Source: a bacterium
Lineage (GTDB): Bacteria; Planctomycetota; JADGBV01
NCBI GenBank assembly: GCA_023261545.1
Contig: JAHFOS010000010.1
Coordinates: 1-50,080 of the forward strand
Direction of reading: 5' to 3'
Length of the DNA stretch: 50,080 bases
The notes beneath the pieces were generated by a model. It had not been told where the DNA came from. It ran no database searches and saw only the letters and a program-made list of their open reading frames with translations. Position numbers and translations under genes: made by a program. Numbering within the stretch: position 1 is the first letter of the stretch; each line of letters opens with the position of its first letter. Positions 8,886 to 18,900 of the stretch are shown one piece after another.

Positions 8886-9530
8886 TCATTCGTGCTTGCG
8901 ATTAGCGTCGCCATGCTCCTTGTGATCATCCTCGGCTCCGAGAGTCCCCTTGGGATAGAGGCTGGCGATATAATGGAGCAGCTTGTCTAAACGCCCCTCC
9001 TGCTCCTCGGTGGCCTTTTGTTGGCCTGCGTCCCCGGACTCATCGAGCCCAGCTGCGATTCCAGCGGAGCGCTCGACAGCGCCGTCCAATTTTTTGCGAT
9101 CCTCCGCGGAAAGGGCCGAAGAAAGAGCGGGCATCTTTTTAAGCAAATCCCGGATGGCGAAGGCGAACTCATGCACCTTGGCCAGTTCTTTGTTCTCGAT
9201 AGCGTGGTCGAGAGCAGCATGTTGCTCCTGGACCATGGCCCAGGTCTTCTGGAGATCGGTGGTTGGAGCCTCCGCTGCTGCCTTGTGCTCTTCTTGATGC
9301 ACAGCGGTGAGAGCCATGCCGCAGGTTGGGCACTTTCCAGGCTGTTTCGCGTGCACCGAGCTGTGCATCGAACAGGTGTAGTCGGTGTCGGCGCTCTCGT
9401 CCTTTTTTGCGGCCTTCGCCTTGGACTCACCATGTTCTTCATCGCCATGGGCGAAGATGGCCCCGGTAGAAAGAAGCGCCATGAGCATGGGCAGCAGGGC
9501 GTGACGGAGGGAAATTATTTTGAAAGTCAT
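8886..9530 (-). CDS. Exported heavy-metal-binding-domain (HMBD) protein with helical C-terminal domain
   Basis: 214 aa from the ATG at 9530, chosen because AGGAG sits 5-6 nt upstream (9536-9540) and a signal peptide follows directly ('LLPMLMALLSTGAIFA'). A His/Glu-rich linker leads to the HMBD motif 'YTCSMHSSV...KCPTCGMAL', with C53, M55, H56, C67, C70 and M72 as likely soft-metal ligands. Residues ~85-200 are predicted amphipathic helices forming a bundle ('HAALDHAIENKELAKVHEFA'), similar in style to cytochrome b562-like or CpxP-like folds, though without a haem motif. It is the last gene of the cus-type operon, 34 bp after the RND pump. The likely role is a periplasmic metal chaperone; only the HMBD is a secure call. 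Confidence 0.75.
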   Translation of the reverse strand: MTFKIISLRHALLPMLMALLSTGAIFAHGDEEHGESKAKAAKKDESADTDYTCSMHSSVHAKQPGKCPTCGMALTAVHQEEHKAAAEAPTTDLQKTWAMVQEQHAALDHAIENKELAKVHEFAFAIRDLLKKMPALSSALSAEDRKKLDGAVERSAGIAAGLDESGDAGQQKATEEQEGRLDKLLHYIASLYPKGTLGAEDDHKEHGDANRKHE

Positions 9531-9564
9531 AAAAACTCCTTGGAAAAGGTGGAAAAAGAAACGC

Positions 9565-12500
9565 TCATGATCCGGTCGCGCCGTATGCGGCGAAGACGCG
9601 CGGCAGCTCTTCAGGGCATAGCTCGCGAAAAATGTGCTCCACCGCACGCCGGCCGAACAGCCAGAACATGGCCGGACGCAGCGCGATGTCCATCAGGGTG
9701 GAGCCGATGATGCCGGAAAAAACCACCACGGCCACGGGATGCAGGATCTCCTTGCCCGTCTCTCCGGCGGCGAGGATCAAGGGAATCAGGGAGAGCGACG
9801 CCGTGAGCGCGGTCATCAGCACCGGCACGATTCGCTCCAGGGCACCACGCACGATCATGCGCTGGTTCCAGGACTCGCCCTCGTGGCGCAGGAGGTGCAG
9901 GTAGTGCGAGATCATCATGATGCCGTTGCGCGAATCAATGCCGCACAGGGTGATGAAGGCCACCATGGAGGCGACGCTGACCACGCCGCCCGTGAGGTAG
10001 ATGCCGGCAATGGCGCCGACGAAGGAGAAGGGGATGCTCGCCAGGATCTGCACGACTAGGTTCGCGGATCGAAAGTGGCTGTACAGCGCGATGATGATGC
10101 CGGCCAAGCTGAACAGGCTCAGGAAAGCCAGGGTGCGCCGCGCCTGCTGCTGGCTCTCGTATTGGCCGCCGAAGGTGATAAAGGAACCCTCGGGCAACAC
10201 GACGTGCTGACCCAGACGCTGGCGGATGTCTTCAACAACACCGCCCAGATCCCGTCCGCTGGTGTTGCATTGGATGACGATGCGCCTTTTCGTGTCCTCG
10301 CGCAGGACCTGGTTCGGGCCTTGGCCGTCAATGACCTCGGCCACCGCGCGCAGGGGAATCAACCCATGGCCCGGCGTGTCAATGAGCGTCTCTCCGAGCG
10401 CGCCGGCATCACGTCGCGCCTCATCCGGCAAGCGCAGGACGATATCATAGCGGCGCTGCCCGTCCAAGATTTCTCCGACCCGGAGACCCTGCAGGGCTGT
10501 CTCCACGACCTCGGCCACCTCCCCGACGCGCAGGCCGTAGAGCTGGGCCTTACGGCGATCGATACGCACCAGAGTTTCCGGCACGAGGACCTGCTTCTCG
10601 ACATACAGGTCCACGATGCCCGGAACCTCACCCATGACGCGACGGATCTCATCCGCCTTAGCGCGCAAAACCTCTAGGTCATCCGCGAAGAGCTTGACGG
10701 CAATTTGCGCGCGCACTCCAGAGAGTAGGTGGTCGATGCGATGGCTGATGGGTTGACCGATGTTGACGACCAAGCCGGGGAGCATCCCCAGGCGCCCGCG
10801 AATGTCGGCGAGCACGGCTTCCCTGCTGCGCGCGGGAGCGCCTTGGCGGCTGGATCTGAAGAACCCTGTCAACCTGGAAAAGATTCCCTTCGCCTCCGGG
10901 ACATCGAGCTCGACTTCAATCTCCGTCGAATGCACTCCCTCGGCGTGATCGTCCTGCTCGGCACGCCCGACACGCCGGCCGGTCTGCCGTACCTCGGGAA
11001 CCTCGCGGATCAAGTCCTCGGCCAACCGACCGACGCGATCACTTTCCGCCAGGGCGGTGCCGGGCGGCAGCAGCAGATTGATGGTGACGCTGCCCTCGTT
11101 GAAGGGCGGCAGGAACTCGCTGCCGAAACGGGAGGCCGACCACAGGCTCAGCACGACCAGCGCCGGTCCCACGGCCAGGCTTGCTCCAGGATACCGCAGC
11201 GTCGTCCGCAACACCCAATGCTCATCGAGGTGCTTGATACAGCGCACCAGCCAGCCGTCACGCTCGTCGTCCATGAATTTTGCCCGGGGCAGCAAATAGG
11301 ACGCCAGCGCCGGTGTCAGCGTGAGCGCCACCACCAGCGAGGCCAGGATGGAAACCACATAAGCGACGCCGAGGGGCACGAAAATGCGCCCCTCGATGCC
11401 GCCCATGCTGAAGAGCGGGACAAAGACGAGGACGACGATGACGGTGGCAAAAACGATGGACCCGCGCACCTCGGAGGACGCTCTGAAAATCACCAGGGCG
11501 GCGCCCTGAAGGCCGTGGCTGGAAGGCGCGTCCGCCGCTCCCGATTCCGCTCTTTTCTTCCACTCCTTCAGTCGGCGGAAGACGTTCTCGATATCCACGA
11601 TGGCGTCATCCACCAGCTCGCCGATGGCGATGGCGAGTCCTCCCAGGGTCATGGTATTGATGGACATGCCGAAGAGGTGGAAAACAAAGGCCGTGATCAC
11701 CAGCGAGAGGGGAATGGCCGTCAAGGTGATGAGCGTGGTGCGGAAGTTGAGCAGGAACAGCAAGAGCACCAGCGCCACGAAGATGGCTCCGTCGCGCAAG
11801 GCCTCCAAGACGTTGTGGATGGCCGTGCGGATGAACTCGGACTGGCGGAAGATCTCCCGGTGAACGCGATAACCGGGTTTCAAGCCCTTCTCGATCCCGT
11901 CGAGCGCCAGGTTGATCTGCGCACTGAGCGCCACGGTGTCAGCGTCCGGCTGTTTCTGGATGCTCAGGATAACAGCGCGCCGTCCATTGGCGCCAGCCTC
12001 GCCGCGCTTGATGGGCGAACCCTCGCGAACCTCAGCGACGTGGGAGAGCAATACGGGAACCCCGCCGCGATCAACGATGACGGTTTGCTCCAGATCCTCG
12101 ATGGATTCCACCCGCGCGATATTGCGCACCATGGATTCCGCCGCCCCCTCGAAAACAAAGGCTCCACCTGTGTTGACGTTGGATTCTTTCAAGGCCGCCT
12201 CGACATCATGCAGGGTGAGGCCGAGCGCCTTCAGGCGCTCCTGCCGCACCAGCACCTGGAACTGGCGCACGTCCCCACCGATGACGGTGACCTGAGCTAT
12301 TCCAGCCACCGACAACAGCCGCGGCCGCACCGTCCAATCGGCCAGCGTGCGCAGATCCATGGACGTGAGGTTTTGATTCGCGTCCGCCGTGATGGCGATG
12401 AGCATGATTTCGCCCATGATGGACGAGATGGGACCCATGACGGGATTCACGCCAACTGGCAACTGTTCGCGCGCGCTGTTGAGTTTTTCCGAGACGATTT

Positions 12501-12822
12501 GCCGGGCCCTGTAGATGTCCATGTCCCAATCGAACTCGATGAAAACCAGCGCCAAGCCGACGGAAGAAACCGAGCGCACCCGGCGCACGCCGGTGGCTCC
12601 GTTCATCATAGTCTCGACGGGAAAGGCCACTTGGGTCTCCACCTCTTCCGGCGCCAGTCCTTCGGCCTCCAAGAAGATGGTCACCGTGGGCCGGTTCAGG
12701 TTCGGCAAAACATCCACCGGCAGTCTCGTGATGAGCACGGAGCCCCAGGCCAGGATCAGCGCCGCCGCCGCGACTACGATAAGGCGGTTGCGCAGCGAGA
12801 AGGCGATGATGGCGTCCAGCAT
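9565..12822 (-). CDS. Heavy-metal efflux RND pump (CzcA/CusA superfamily), second system
   Basis: Full-length HME-type RND pump, 1085 aa. Transmembrane helix 4 has 'AIGELVDDAIVDIEN' (399-413); D405/D406 replace the CzcA DFGIIVD form, placing it in a different HME branch from the 1201-4509 pump. N-terminal 'RLPVDVLPNLNRPTV' and 'GATGVRRVRSVSSVGLA' are standard HME-RND elements. The methionine triad of CusA is not evident, so the substrate is unknown. The start ATG directly abuts the stop of the tandem adaptor (TAGATG), so the two are surely co-translated. C-terminus is short and charged ('RELCPEELPRVFAAYGATGS'). Confidence 0.88.
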   Translation of the reverse strand: MLDAIIAFSLRNRLIVVAAAALILAWGSVLITRLPVDVLPNLNRPTVTIFLEAEGLAPEEVETQVAFPVETMMNGATGVRRVRSVSSVGLALVFIEFDWDMDIYRARQIVSEKLNSAREQLPVGVNPVMGPISSIMGEIMLIAITADANQNLTSMDLRTLADWTVRPRLLSVAGIAQVTVIGGDVRQFQVLVRQERLKALGLTLHDVEAALKESNVNTGGAFVFEGAAESMVRNIARVESIEDLEQTVIVDRGGVPVLLSHVAEVREGSPIKRGEAGANGRRAVILSIQKQPDADTVALSAQINLALDGIEKGLKPGYRVHREIFRQSEFIRTAIHNVLEALRDGAIFVALVLLLFLLNFRTTLITLTAIPLSLVITAFVFHLFGMSINTMTLGGLAIAIGELVDDAIVDIENVFRRLKEWKKRAESGAADAPSSHGLQGAALVIFRASSEVRGSIVFATVIVVLVFVPLFSMGGIEGRIFVPLGVAYVVSILASLVVALTLTPALASYLLPRAKFMDDERDGWLVRCIKHLDEHWVLRTTLRYPGASLAVGPALVVLSLWSASRFGSEFLPPFNEGSVTINLLLPPGTALAESDRVGRLAEDLIREVPEVRQTGRRVGRAEQDDHAEGVHSTEIEVELDVPEAKGIFSRLTGFFRSSRQGAPARSREAVLADIRGRLGMLPGLVVNIGQPISHRIDHLLSGVRAQIAVKLFADDLEVLRAKADEIRRVMGEVPGIVDLYVEKQVLVPETLVRIDRRKAQLYGLRVGEVAEVVETALQGLRVGEILDGQRRYDIVLRLPDEARRDAGALGETLIDTPGHGLIPLRAVAEVIDGQGPNQVLREDTKRRIVIQCNTSGRDLGGVVEDIRQRLGQHVVLPEGSFITFGGQYESQQQARRTLAFLSLFSLAGIIIALYSHFRSANLVVQILASIPFSFVGAIAGIYLTGGVVSVASMVAFITLCGIDSRNGIMMISHYLHLLRHEGESWNQRMIVRGALERIVPVLMTALTASLSLIPLILAAGETGKEILHPVAVVVFSGIIGSTLMDIALRPAMFWLFGRRAVEHIFRELCPEELPRVFAAYGATGS

Positions 12823-14703
12823 CTAGTTTTCCTTCTGCTGGGTGGGTGGCGCCACCGGGCTGCTCGAAGCATGGCGCAGCCGTTCAGCCCCCCGCGAGAC
12901 GACCGGATCGCCAGGAAAGACCCCGTCGCTGATGATGACGTGGCGGGCGTCACGAGCCCCCAGAGAAACGTGTTGACGCCGGAAGGCATTCCCGAATTTA
13001 ACGTACACGAAGGGACCGCGGTTCTCGTCGAGCACGGCGGACAGCGGAACGGCGAGGCCTTCCTCCCGTGGGCCGGTCACGATATGGACCTCCACCAGCA
13101 TGTGCGGCCGCAACAGGAGTTCATCCTGATGCAATGCGATCCATACGGGCAGGGTCCGCGTCGCTTCCTCCAGTTGAGCGCCAAAACTCAGCACGTGCCC
13201 CTGGAACTCCCGGCCCGGCCAAGCCTCGGAGCTGATCCGGGCCACTTGGCCCAGCTCAAGGGCACGCGACTCGCTCTCGTAAATACGGCAGCGCACCCGG
13301 ACGAACCTCAGGTCGGCTAGGGTGAACAGGTCGGTTTTTTCCCTGAACATGCGGCCGATGCGCGCCGCGCTATCCAGGACGGTGCCCTCCAGCGGAGCCA
13401 GAATGGCCACGGGCGCGGGTGAGGCGCCGATGAGCACGGGCTCAACGCGCGCGAGCATGGCGCCAGCGGCTACGGTTTCTCCGCCGAAAACAGCGAGCTC
13501 CCGCACGACCCCAGCCCCATTCGTGCCAACACGCGCCACATGCTCGGGATCGGTTTCGATCTCGCCGTAGCCGCGCACCAGCCGCTCGAGGCTCAGCAGT
13601 TCGGCCTCCGTGGTTTTAAGGCCCAAATGGGATTGGGCCGCCTCATCCAAGCGCACGTCCGCGCCGGTGGGATCGCCGGCCTGCGGCGCCGGGCTACCTT
13701 TTTGACTCGCTGCGCCTGGCGCGCGCATTTCGGATGGCGCTGGATGCACCTTGGCCGCGGCATACTGCAACTCCCAGGCTCCCTGAGTGACGACGCGCTC
13801 CCCCGCGGTGAGGCCGCCCTTTATTTCCACCTCTCCCTCATCGCTCACGCCGATGGCAACGGGCCGGCCCCTGAAGCGCCGGCCTTCCTGGACAAAGACG
13901 AAATAATTGCCCGCCCTGCCCAATAGCGCTTGGCGTGGAACCGCCAAATTCGCGTCGGTCGCCGTGATAATGCCGGCGCGCACGTGCATCCCTGGACGCA
14001 ACCCCTCGACCATGCCCTCGGGGCCCTCGGGTTGGATGATGACGGCGAGCCGGTGATCGGTGTCAAGCTGACCAGCCATTCGCAGGATCGAGCCGTTGCT
14101 ACTGTGGTCGGGAAAAGCATCGGCCTCTAACAGCGCCTTCATGCCCACGCGCAAGCGCCCGATATCTATTTCCTGCACCTGGCACTCCACCAACATGGCT
14201 TGCGGCTTCTGGATGAGAAAAAGCTCCTGCCCGGCCTCGACCCCTTGTCCGGGTTCGATCCAGCGCTCGCGGACGATGCCGTCCATCGTCGAGACAACGA
14301 CCAACGAAGGCGGCGGATCACCGGGCAGATCGCTCCGTAGAACGGCCAGCTCCTCGTCCCGTTTCACTAGGGCACCTTCCCGAACCCGCACCTCCGTGAT
14401 CCGGCCCGCCACCCTGGCACTGACGGTGATCTCGCCGGCGGGATCGCCAATTACTTGGCCGTAACTGATGAGCCTGGTCGCGAATTTCCGTTTTTCCGCC
14501 GCGCGGCTGGTGATGGCGAGCTTGGCGATAGTGCGCTCATCCAGCTCCACGGGTTCCAAGCCCACAGTACCCACGGCCGCCGCCCCATGATCGTGTCCCC
14601 CGTGACCCTCCACCACCTCAGGGAGGATCAGCAGAACAGCCAGCGTGGCGAACGCTCGCCAGGCTCTTTTCGGTGCGGCGGACCTATCCTGGCAACCCTT
14701 CAT
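12823..14703 (-). CDS. Tandem-fused double RND adaptor (two membrane fusion protein modules)
   Basis: 626 aa from the ATG at 14703, which overlaps the previous stop in ATGA; a longer reading from 14778 is open but lacks a signal peptide at its start. Signal peptide ('FATLAVLLILPEVVEG') and a His-rich stretch ('HGGHDHG') lead into two complete adaptor modules. Module 1 (~50-318) runs from 'LDERTIAKLAI' through lipoyl halves ('AGRITEVRVREGALVKRDEELAVL' region) to 'GGLTAGERVVTQG'. After a Pro/Ala linker, module 2 (~350-613) repeats the layout from 'LDEAAQSHLGL' to 'GVFPGDPVVSRGAERLRH'. In both, the lipoyl halves are joined by only ~10-15 residues, with no room for the alpha-helical hairpin that usually contacts TolC. 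Normal adaptors are ~350-450 aa with one module. Confidence 0.85.
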   Translation of the reverse strand: MKGCQDRSAAPKRAWRAFATLAVLLILPEVVEGHGGHDHGAAAVGTVGLEPVELDERTIAKLAITSRAAEKRKFATRLISYGQVIGDPAGEITVSARVAGRITEVRVREGALVKRDEELAVLRSDLPGDPPPSLVVVSTMDGIVRERWIEPGQGVEAGQELFLIQKPQAMLVECQVQEIDIGRLRVGMKALLEADAFPDHSSNGSILRMAGQLDTDHRLAVIIQPEGPEGMVEGLRPGMHVRAGIITATDANLAVPRQALLGRAGNYFVFVQEGRRFRGRPVAIGVSDEGEVEIKGGLTAGERVVTQGAWELQYAAAKVHPAPSEMRAPGAASQKGSPAPQAGDPTGADVRLDEAAQSHLGLKTTEAELLSLERLVRGYGEIETDPEHVARVGTNGAGVVRELAVFGGETVAAGAMLARVEPVLIGASPAPVAILAPLEGTVLDSAARIGRMFREKTDLFTLADLRFVRVRCRIYESESRALELGQVARISSEAWPGREFQGHVLSFGAQLEEATRTLPVWIALHQDELLLRPHMLVEVHIVTGPREEGLAVPLSAVLDENRGPFVYVKFGNAFRRQHVSLGARDARHVIISDGVFPGDPVVSRGAERLRHASSSPVAPPTQQKEN

Positions 14704-15983
14704 GGCGCGGGTTCCATGGCATGGGCGGCCGCGGCATCGGCGGCGGCGAGGCGCAATTCCAACAGCAACTCGATCCACGCGGATTTGAGATCCAGATGCT
14801 GCTGCCGCGCCTGGAGGATCTCTGTCATGCCGTTCAGTCCCTTCAGATAACCAGCGCGGGCGATCTCAATATTCTCCCGGGAACGTTCGAGGATCCCCGA
14901 GCGATAGCGGTCGAGTTGGGCGGCCGCGGCGCGCAGCCTTTGCAAGGCATCACGGCATTCGCCGCGCACGCGGACTTCCAGGGCCCGCAATTCCAGACCC
15001 GCCCGATCTTCGCGCAGGGCGGCCTCGCGGATGCGCCCGCGCGCCCGGTTGACGAGGGGCAAGGGCGCCGCGATCTTAAAGCCGTAAGTATCCTCCGTGC
15101 CGCCGAGGTCGGAACTTTTTTCGTAAGCGATCCCCACACCGACGTCCGCCCAACGCTCCTTCTCGGCCAAACTCCGTTCGAGCCGCGCCTGACGCACCCG
15201 CTCACGGGCGACCCGCACATCGGGACGGTGCTCCAGAGCGAAGGCCGTGGAATAGGCATCGTCGCCGGGAACGGCCATTTCCAAGTTTCCCATGGGCCGT
15301 CGCTCGACGTCTTCCGCTCCGATCAGGCGGTTGAACTCGATGCCCAAGGAGGCCCCTTGCGTCTCGATTTTGGCCTTCTTGCTTCGCGCGCGCTGCAATT
15401 CTATCGCGGCACTGTTGCGGTGGGCTTCCGAGACTTGCGCCTGACCCAGGGCCTTCTCCATCACCACGAGCAGTTCCTCCGCGGACGCGATCAGCTCGTC
15501 CTGCAAGGCCGCATCTTCCTGAAGCGCCAGCAGGCGCGCGAAAGCCGCGGCGATGCGCCGGGCCAATTCCCTCTCCGTGTCGCCAATCTCCCAGCGAGTC
15601 GCAGCGAGCTCCGCGCCAGCGACCTCACGCGCGGCCCGCAAGCGTCCCGAGAACGCGAAAGGTTGGATCAGATCCAGTTCCAGATTTTTGCGGCTTCCGG
15701 AGCCACCCAAGCTCTTCACTTCAAGCTCGGGGTTGCCGGGAATTCCCGCCTGAATCTCTCGCGCCTCGGCTTCGCCGATGCGCAACCGCACGGCTTTGAG
15801 GTCGGGGTTCTGGCGTAAAGCCGTGGCGACCGCCTCTGGCAGGGAGATGGGGATGGATCGCGCGGCCGGGCTGGGGACGCGGGTGTCAGCCACGGATTCG
15901 CCTGGATCAGCCACAACTCCGGCGAGGCCCATGATCACGCCCATGAGGACGGCGACGGCGCGGCGGTGCAAGGGCTTATTCAT
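14700..15983 (-). CDS. Outer membrane efflux protein (CzcC/TolC family), second system
   Basis: 427 aa outer-membrane factor. It has a signal peptide ('AVAVLMGVIMGLAGVVADP'), then 'ISLPEAVATALRQNPDLKAVRL' as the first OEP repeat and 'FALEHRPDVRVARERVRQAR' as the second, each leading into long helices. 'YGFKIAAPLPLVNRARGRI' is the conserved strand-helix junction and 'LKGLNGMTEILQARQQHLDL' the terminal helix pair. Its ATG (15983) overlaps the end of cusA by 8 bp, and its stop overlaps the start of the tandem adaptor by 4 bp. It presumably serves the tandem adaptor and the 9565-12822 pump. Confidence 0.87.
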   Translation of the reverse strand: MNKPLHRRAVAVLMGVIMGLAGVVADPGESVADTRVPSPAARSIPISLPEAVATALRQNPDLKAVRLRIGEAEAREIQAGIPGNPELEVKSLGGSGSRKNLELDLIQPFAFSGRLRAAREVAGAELAATRWEIGDTERELARRIAAAFARLLALQEDAALQDELIASAEELLVVMEKALGQAQVSEAHRNSAAIELQRARSKKAKIETQGASLGIEFNRLIGAEDVERRPMGNLEMAVPGDDAYSTAFALEHRPDVRVARERVRQARLERSLAEKERWADVGVGIAYEKSSDLGGTEDTYGFKIAAPLPLVNRARGRIREAALREDRAGLELRALEVRVRGECRDALQRLRAAAAQLDRYRSGILERSRENIEIARAGYLKGLNGMTEILQARQQHLDLKSAWIELLLELRLAAADAAAAHAMEPAP

Positions 15984-18900
15984 TCCGGTAAGCCCGCCCC
16001 TTCCAGAGCAGGAATATCGCCGGATAGACCAGCAGCTCCAGCAGGAATGAGGTGGCGAGCCCGCCCACCATGGGTGCGGCCAGGCGCTTCATGAGGTCGG
16101 CGCCGGTGCCGGTGCTCCAGAGCAGGGGCACCAGCCCCACGAAGGTGGTGAGCACCGTCATGAGCTTGGGGCGGATGCGCCGCGCCGCGCCCTCGACGAT
16201 GGCTGCGCGGAGATCCGCGGGGGTTTTGATGCGGCCTTCGGAACGCCAGCGCTCATAGGCGAGCTTGAGGTAGAGCAGCATCACCACGCCGGTTTCGGCG
16301 TCGAGTCCGGCCAGGGCGATCATGCCCACCCACACCGCGACGCTGATGTTGTAGTTCAGGCCGTAAAGCAGCCACACCGCCCCGATGAGCGAGAACGGCA
16401 CGGCCAGGAGCACAATGCAGGTTTCAGCCAGCGAGCGCGTATTGAGGTACAGCAGCAGGATGACGATGGCCAGCGTCACGGGCACCAGCAACAGCAGCCG
16501 TTCCCGGGCGCGCTCGTAGTGCTTGAACTGCCCGACCCAGGCGATGCGCACGCCCGGGGGAAGCTCCAGCGCGCTCGCCACCTTCTCGCGCGCCGCGTTC
16601 ACGTACTCGACCAGCGGAACGTCGCCGGGATCGATGAACACGAAGCCCACCAGTTTGCCGTCTTCGCTGCGCAGCATGTCGGGGCCGCGCGTGTGGCGGA
16701 TGGCGGCCACTTCGCCGAGCGGAAGCGCGTAGCCGCGCGGGGAGTCCACCAGCAGCGCGGCGAGGTCCTCGGGGTTTTCGCGGAAGTCGCGCGCATAGCG
16801 CACCTGCACGGGATAGCGCTCGCGGCCTTCCACGGTTTCGCTGATGTTCATGCCGCCCAGAGCTGTTTCCAGGGTCATGTTCACGTCCGCGATGTTGATG
16901 CCGTGGCGCGCGGCCTTGTCGCGGTCGGGCACGACGTCAATGTAGAAGCCGCCGGTGGAGCGCTCCGCGAAGGCGCTGCGCGTGCCGGGGATAGCGGCGA
17001 CGATGCGCTCGATGGCGATGGCCGCTTTTTCGATGGATTCCAGGTTGTCGCCGAAGACCTGGACTCCCAGCGGGCTGCGCACGCCGGTGGCCAGCATTTC
17101 GGTGCGCGTCTGCACGGGCATCCACCAGATGTTGGGCATGCCCGGCACGTCCAGGACGGCGTTCATCTCCTTGATGAGCCCGTCCCAGGTGAGGCCCGCG
17201 CGCCACTGTTCCTTCGGCTTCAGCACCACGGTGGTCTCCACCATGTTGAGCGGCGCCGGATCGGTGGGGCTTCCCGAGCGGCCTATTTTGCCAAAGACAG
17301 AGACGACCTCCGGGAACTCCTTGAGCTTGCGGTCCATGAGTTGCAGCGTCGCGCCGGCCTCGGTCATGGACATGCCCGGCGGCGCGGTGGGCATGTAGAG
17401 CAGGGAGCCCTCGTTCAGGGGCGGCATGAATTCGCTCTTCAGGGCGAAGAAGGCCGGAACCGTGGTGGCCATCAGCAGCACCGCCAGCGCGATGATGAGC
17501 CGCGGGTAGCGCAACACACCGCGCACCACCACGGAGTAGCCGCCGATGAGCCAGCGGTTCAGGGGATGGCGCTCCTCCTCGCGGACGCGCCCGCGCAGGA
17601 CGAGGGCGGCCAATGCCGGCGCCAGCGTGACCGCGAGGAAAGCCGCGGCGCCCATGGAGTAGGTCTTGGTGAAGGCCAGGGGCTTGAACAAGCGGCCCTC
17701 GGTGCCTTCAAGGGCGAAAACAGGCAGGAAGCCCACGGTGATCACCAGCAGCGAATAGAAGATGGCGGGCCCCACCTCCTGCATGGCCGCCACCAGCACC
17801 GCCGCGCGTTCGCCTGGACGGCCGTGCCGCTCCCAATCCTCGAGTTTGTTGTGGATGTTCTCGATGATGATGATGGAGGCATCCACCATGGCGCCGATGG
17901 CCACCGCGATGCCGCCCAGCGACATGATGTTGGCGGTGAGGTGCTGCTGCAGCATGGGGATGAAGGAAATAACTACCGCGGCCGGCAGCAGCAGGATGGG
18001 GATCAGCGCGCTCTTGAAGCTCATCAGGAAGAGGAAAATAACCACGCTCACCACCACCATCTCTTCGATGAGGGTGTGCTTCAGGGTGGCGATGGCGGCG
18101 CGGATGAGTTCGGAGCGGTCGTAGGTGACGCGGAGCTCCACGCCCGGTGGCAGACCCAACTTCACTTCCGTCAGGCGCTGCTTCACGGCGTCAATGATGT
18201 GCAGCGCGTTCTCGCCGTAGCGCATCACCACGATGCCGCCCACGGTCTCGCCTTCGCCGTCGAGTTCCGCCACACCGCGCCGCGACTCGGGACCCAGGCT
18301 CACCGCGGCCACGTCTTGAACGCGCACGGCGATACCGCCCGCGGCGCTTTTGACGGGAATGCTTTCGAGGTCCCGGGGCGACTGGATATAGCCGCGCCCG
18401 CGGATCATGTGCTCGTGGCCGGCGATTTCCAAGGTGTGGCCGCCGCTGTCGGCATTGGCCGCGCGCACGGCGTTCAGCACGTCTCCGAGCAGGACGCCAT
18501 GCGCCCTGAGCTTCAGGGGATCCACCTGCACCTGGTATTGTTTCACGAAGCCGCCCACCGCCGCGACCTCGGCCACGCCGGGCACGCTCTGGAGAGCGTA
18601 GCGCAGGTTCCAGTCCTGGAGGGCGCGCAACTGCCGCAGGTCCTGCCGGCCGCTCTTGTCCACCAGCGCGTACTGGAACACCCAGCCCACGCCGGTGGCG
18701 TCGGGACCGAGGACGGGGTTCACGCCCGCCGGCAGCCTGCCGCTGGCCGCGCTCAGGTACTCCAGCACGCGGCTGCGTGCCCAGTAGATGTCCGTCCCGT
18801 CCTCGAAAATAACGTACACCAGCGAGAGCCCGAAGAAGGACTGGCCGCGCACGTACTTGACCTTCGGAGCCGCGAGCAGGGAGGATGACAGGGGATAGGT

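Noticed and set aside
10729-13320. Open frame of 863 codons on the plus strand, antisense to the second RND pump and tandem adaptor
   Set aside because: High-GC DNA leaves long antisense frames open; the protein is rich in Gln/His/Asp/Gly without any domain, and the minus-strand genes explain the region. The same holds for 3088-4494, 16519-18888 (plus) and 27346-29187, 38133-39632 (minus).
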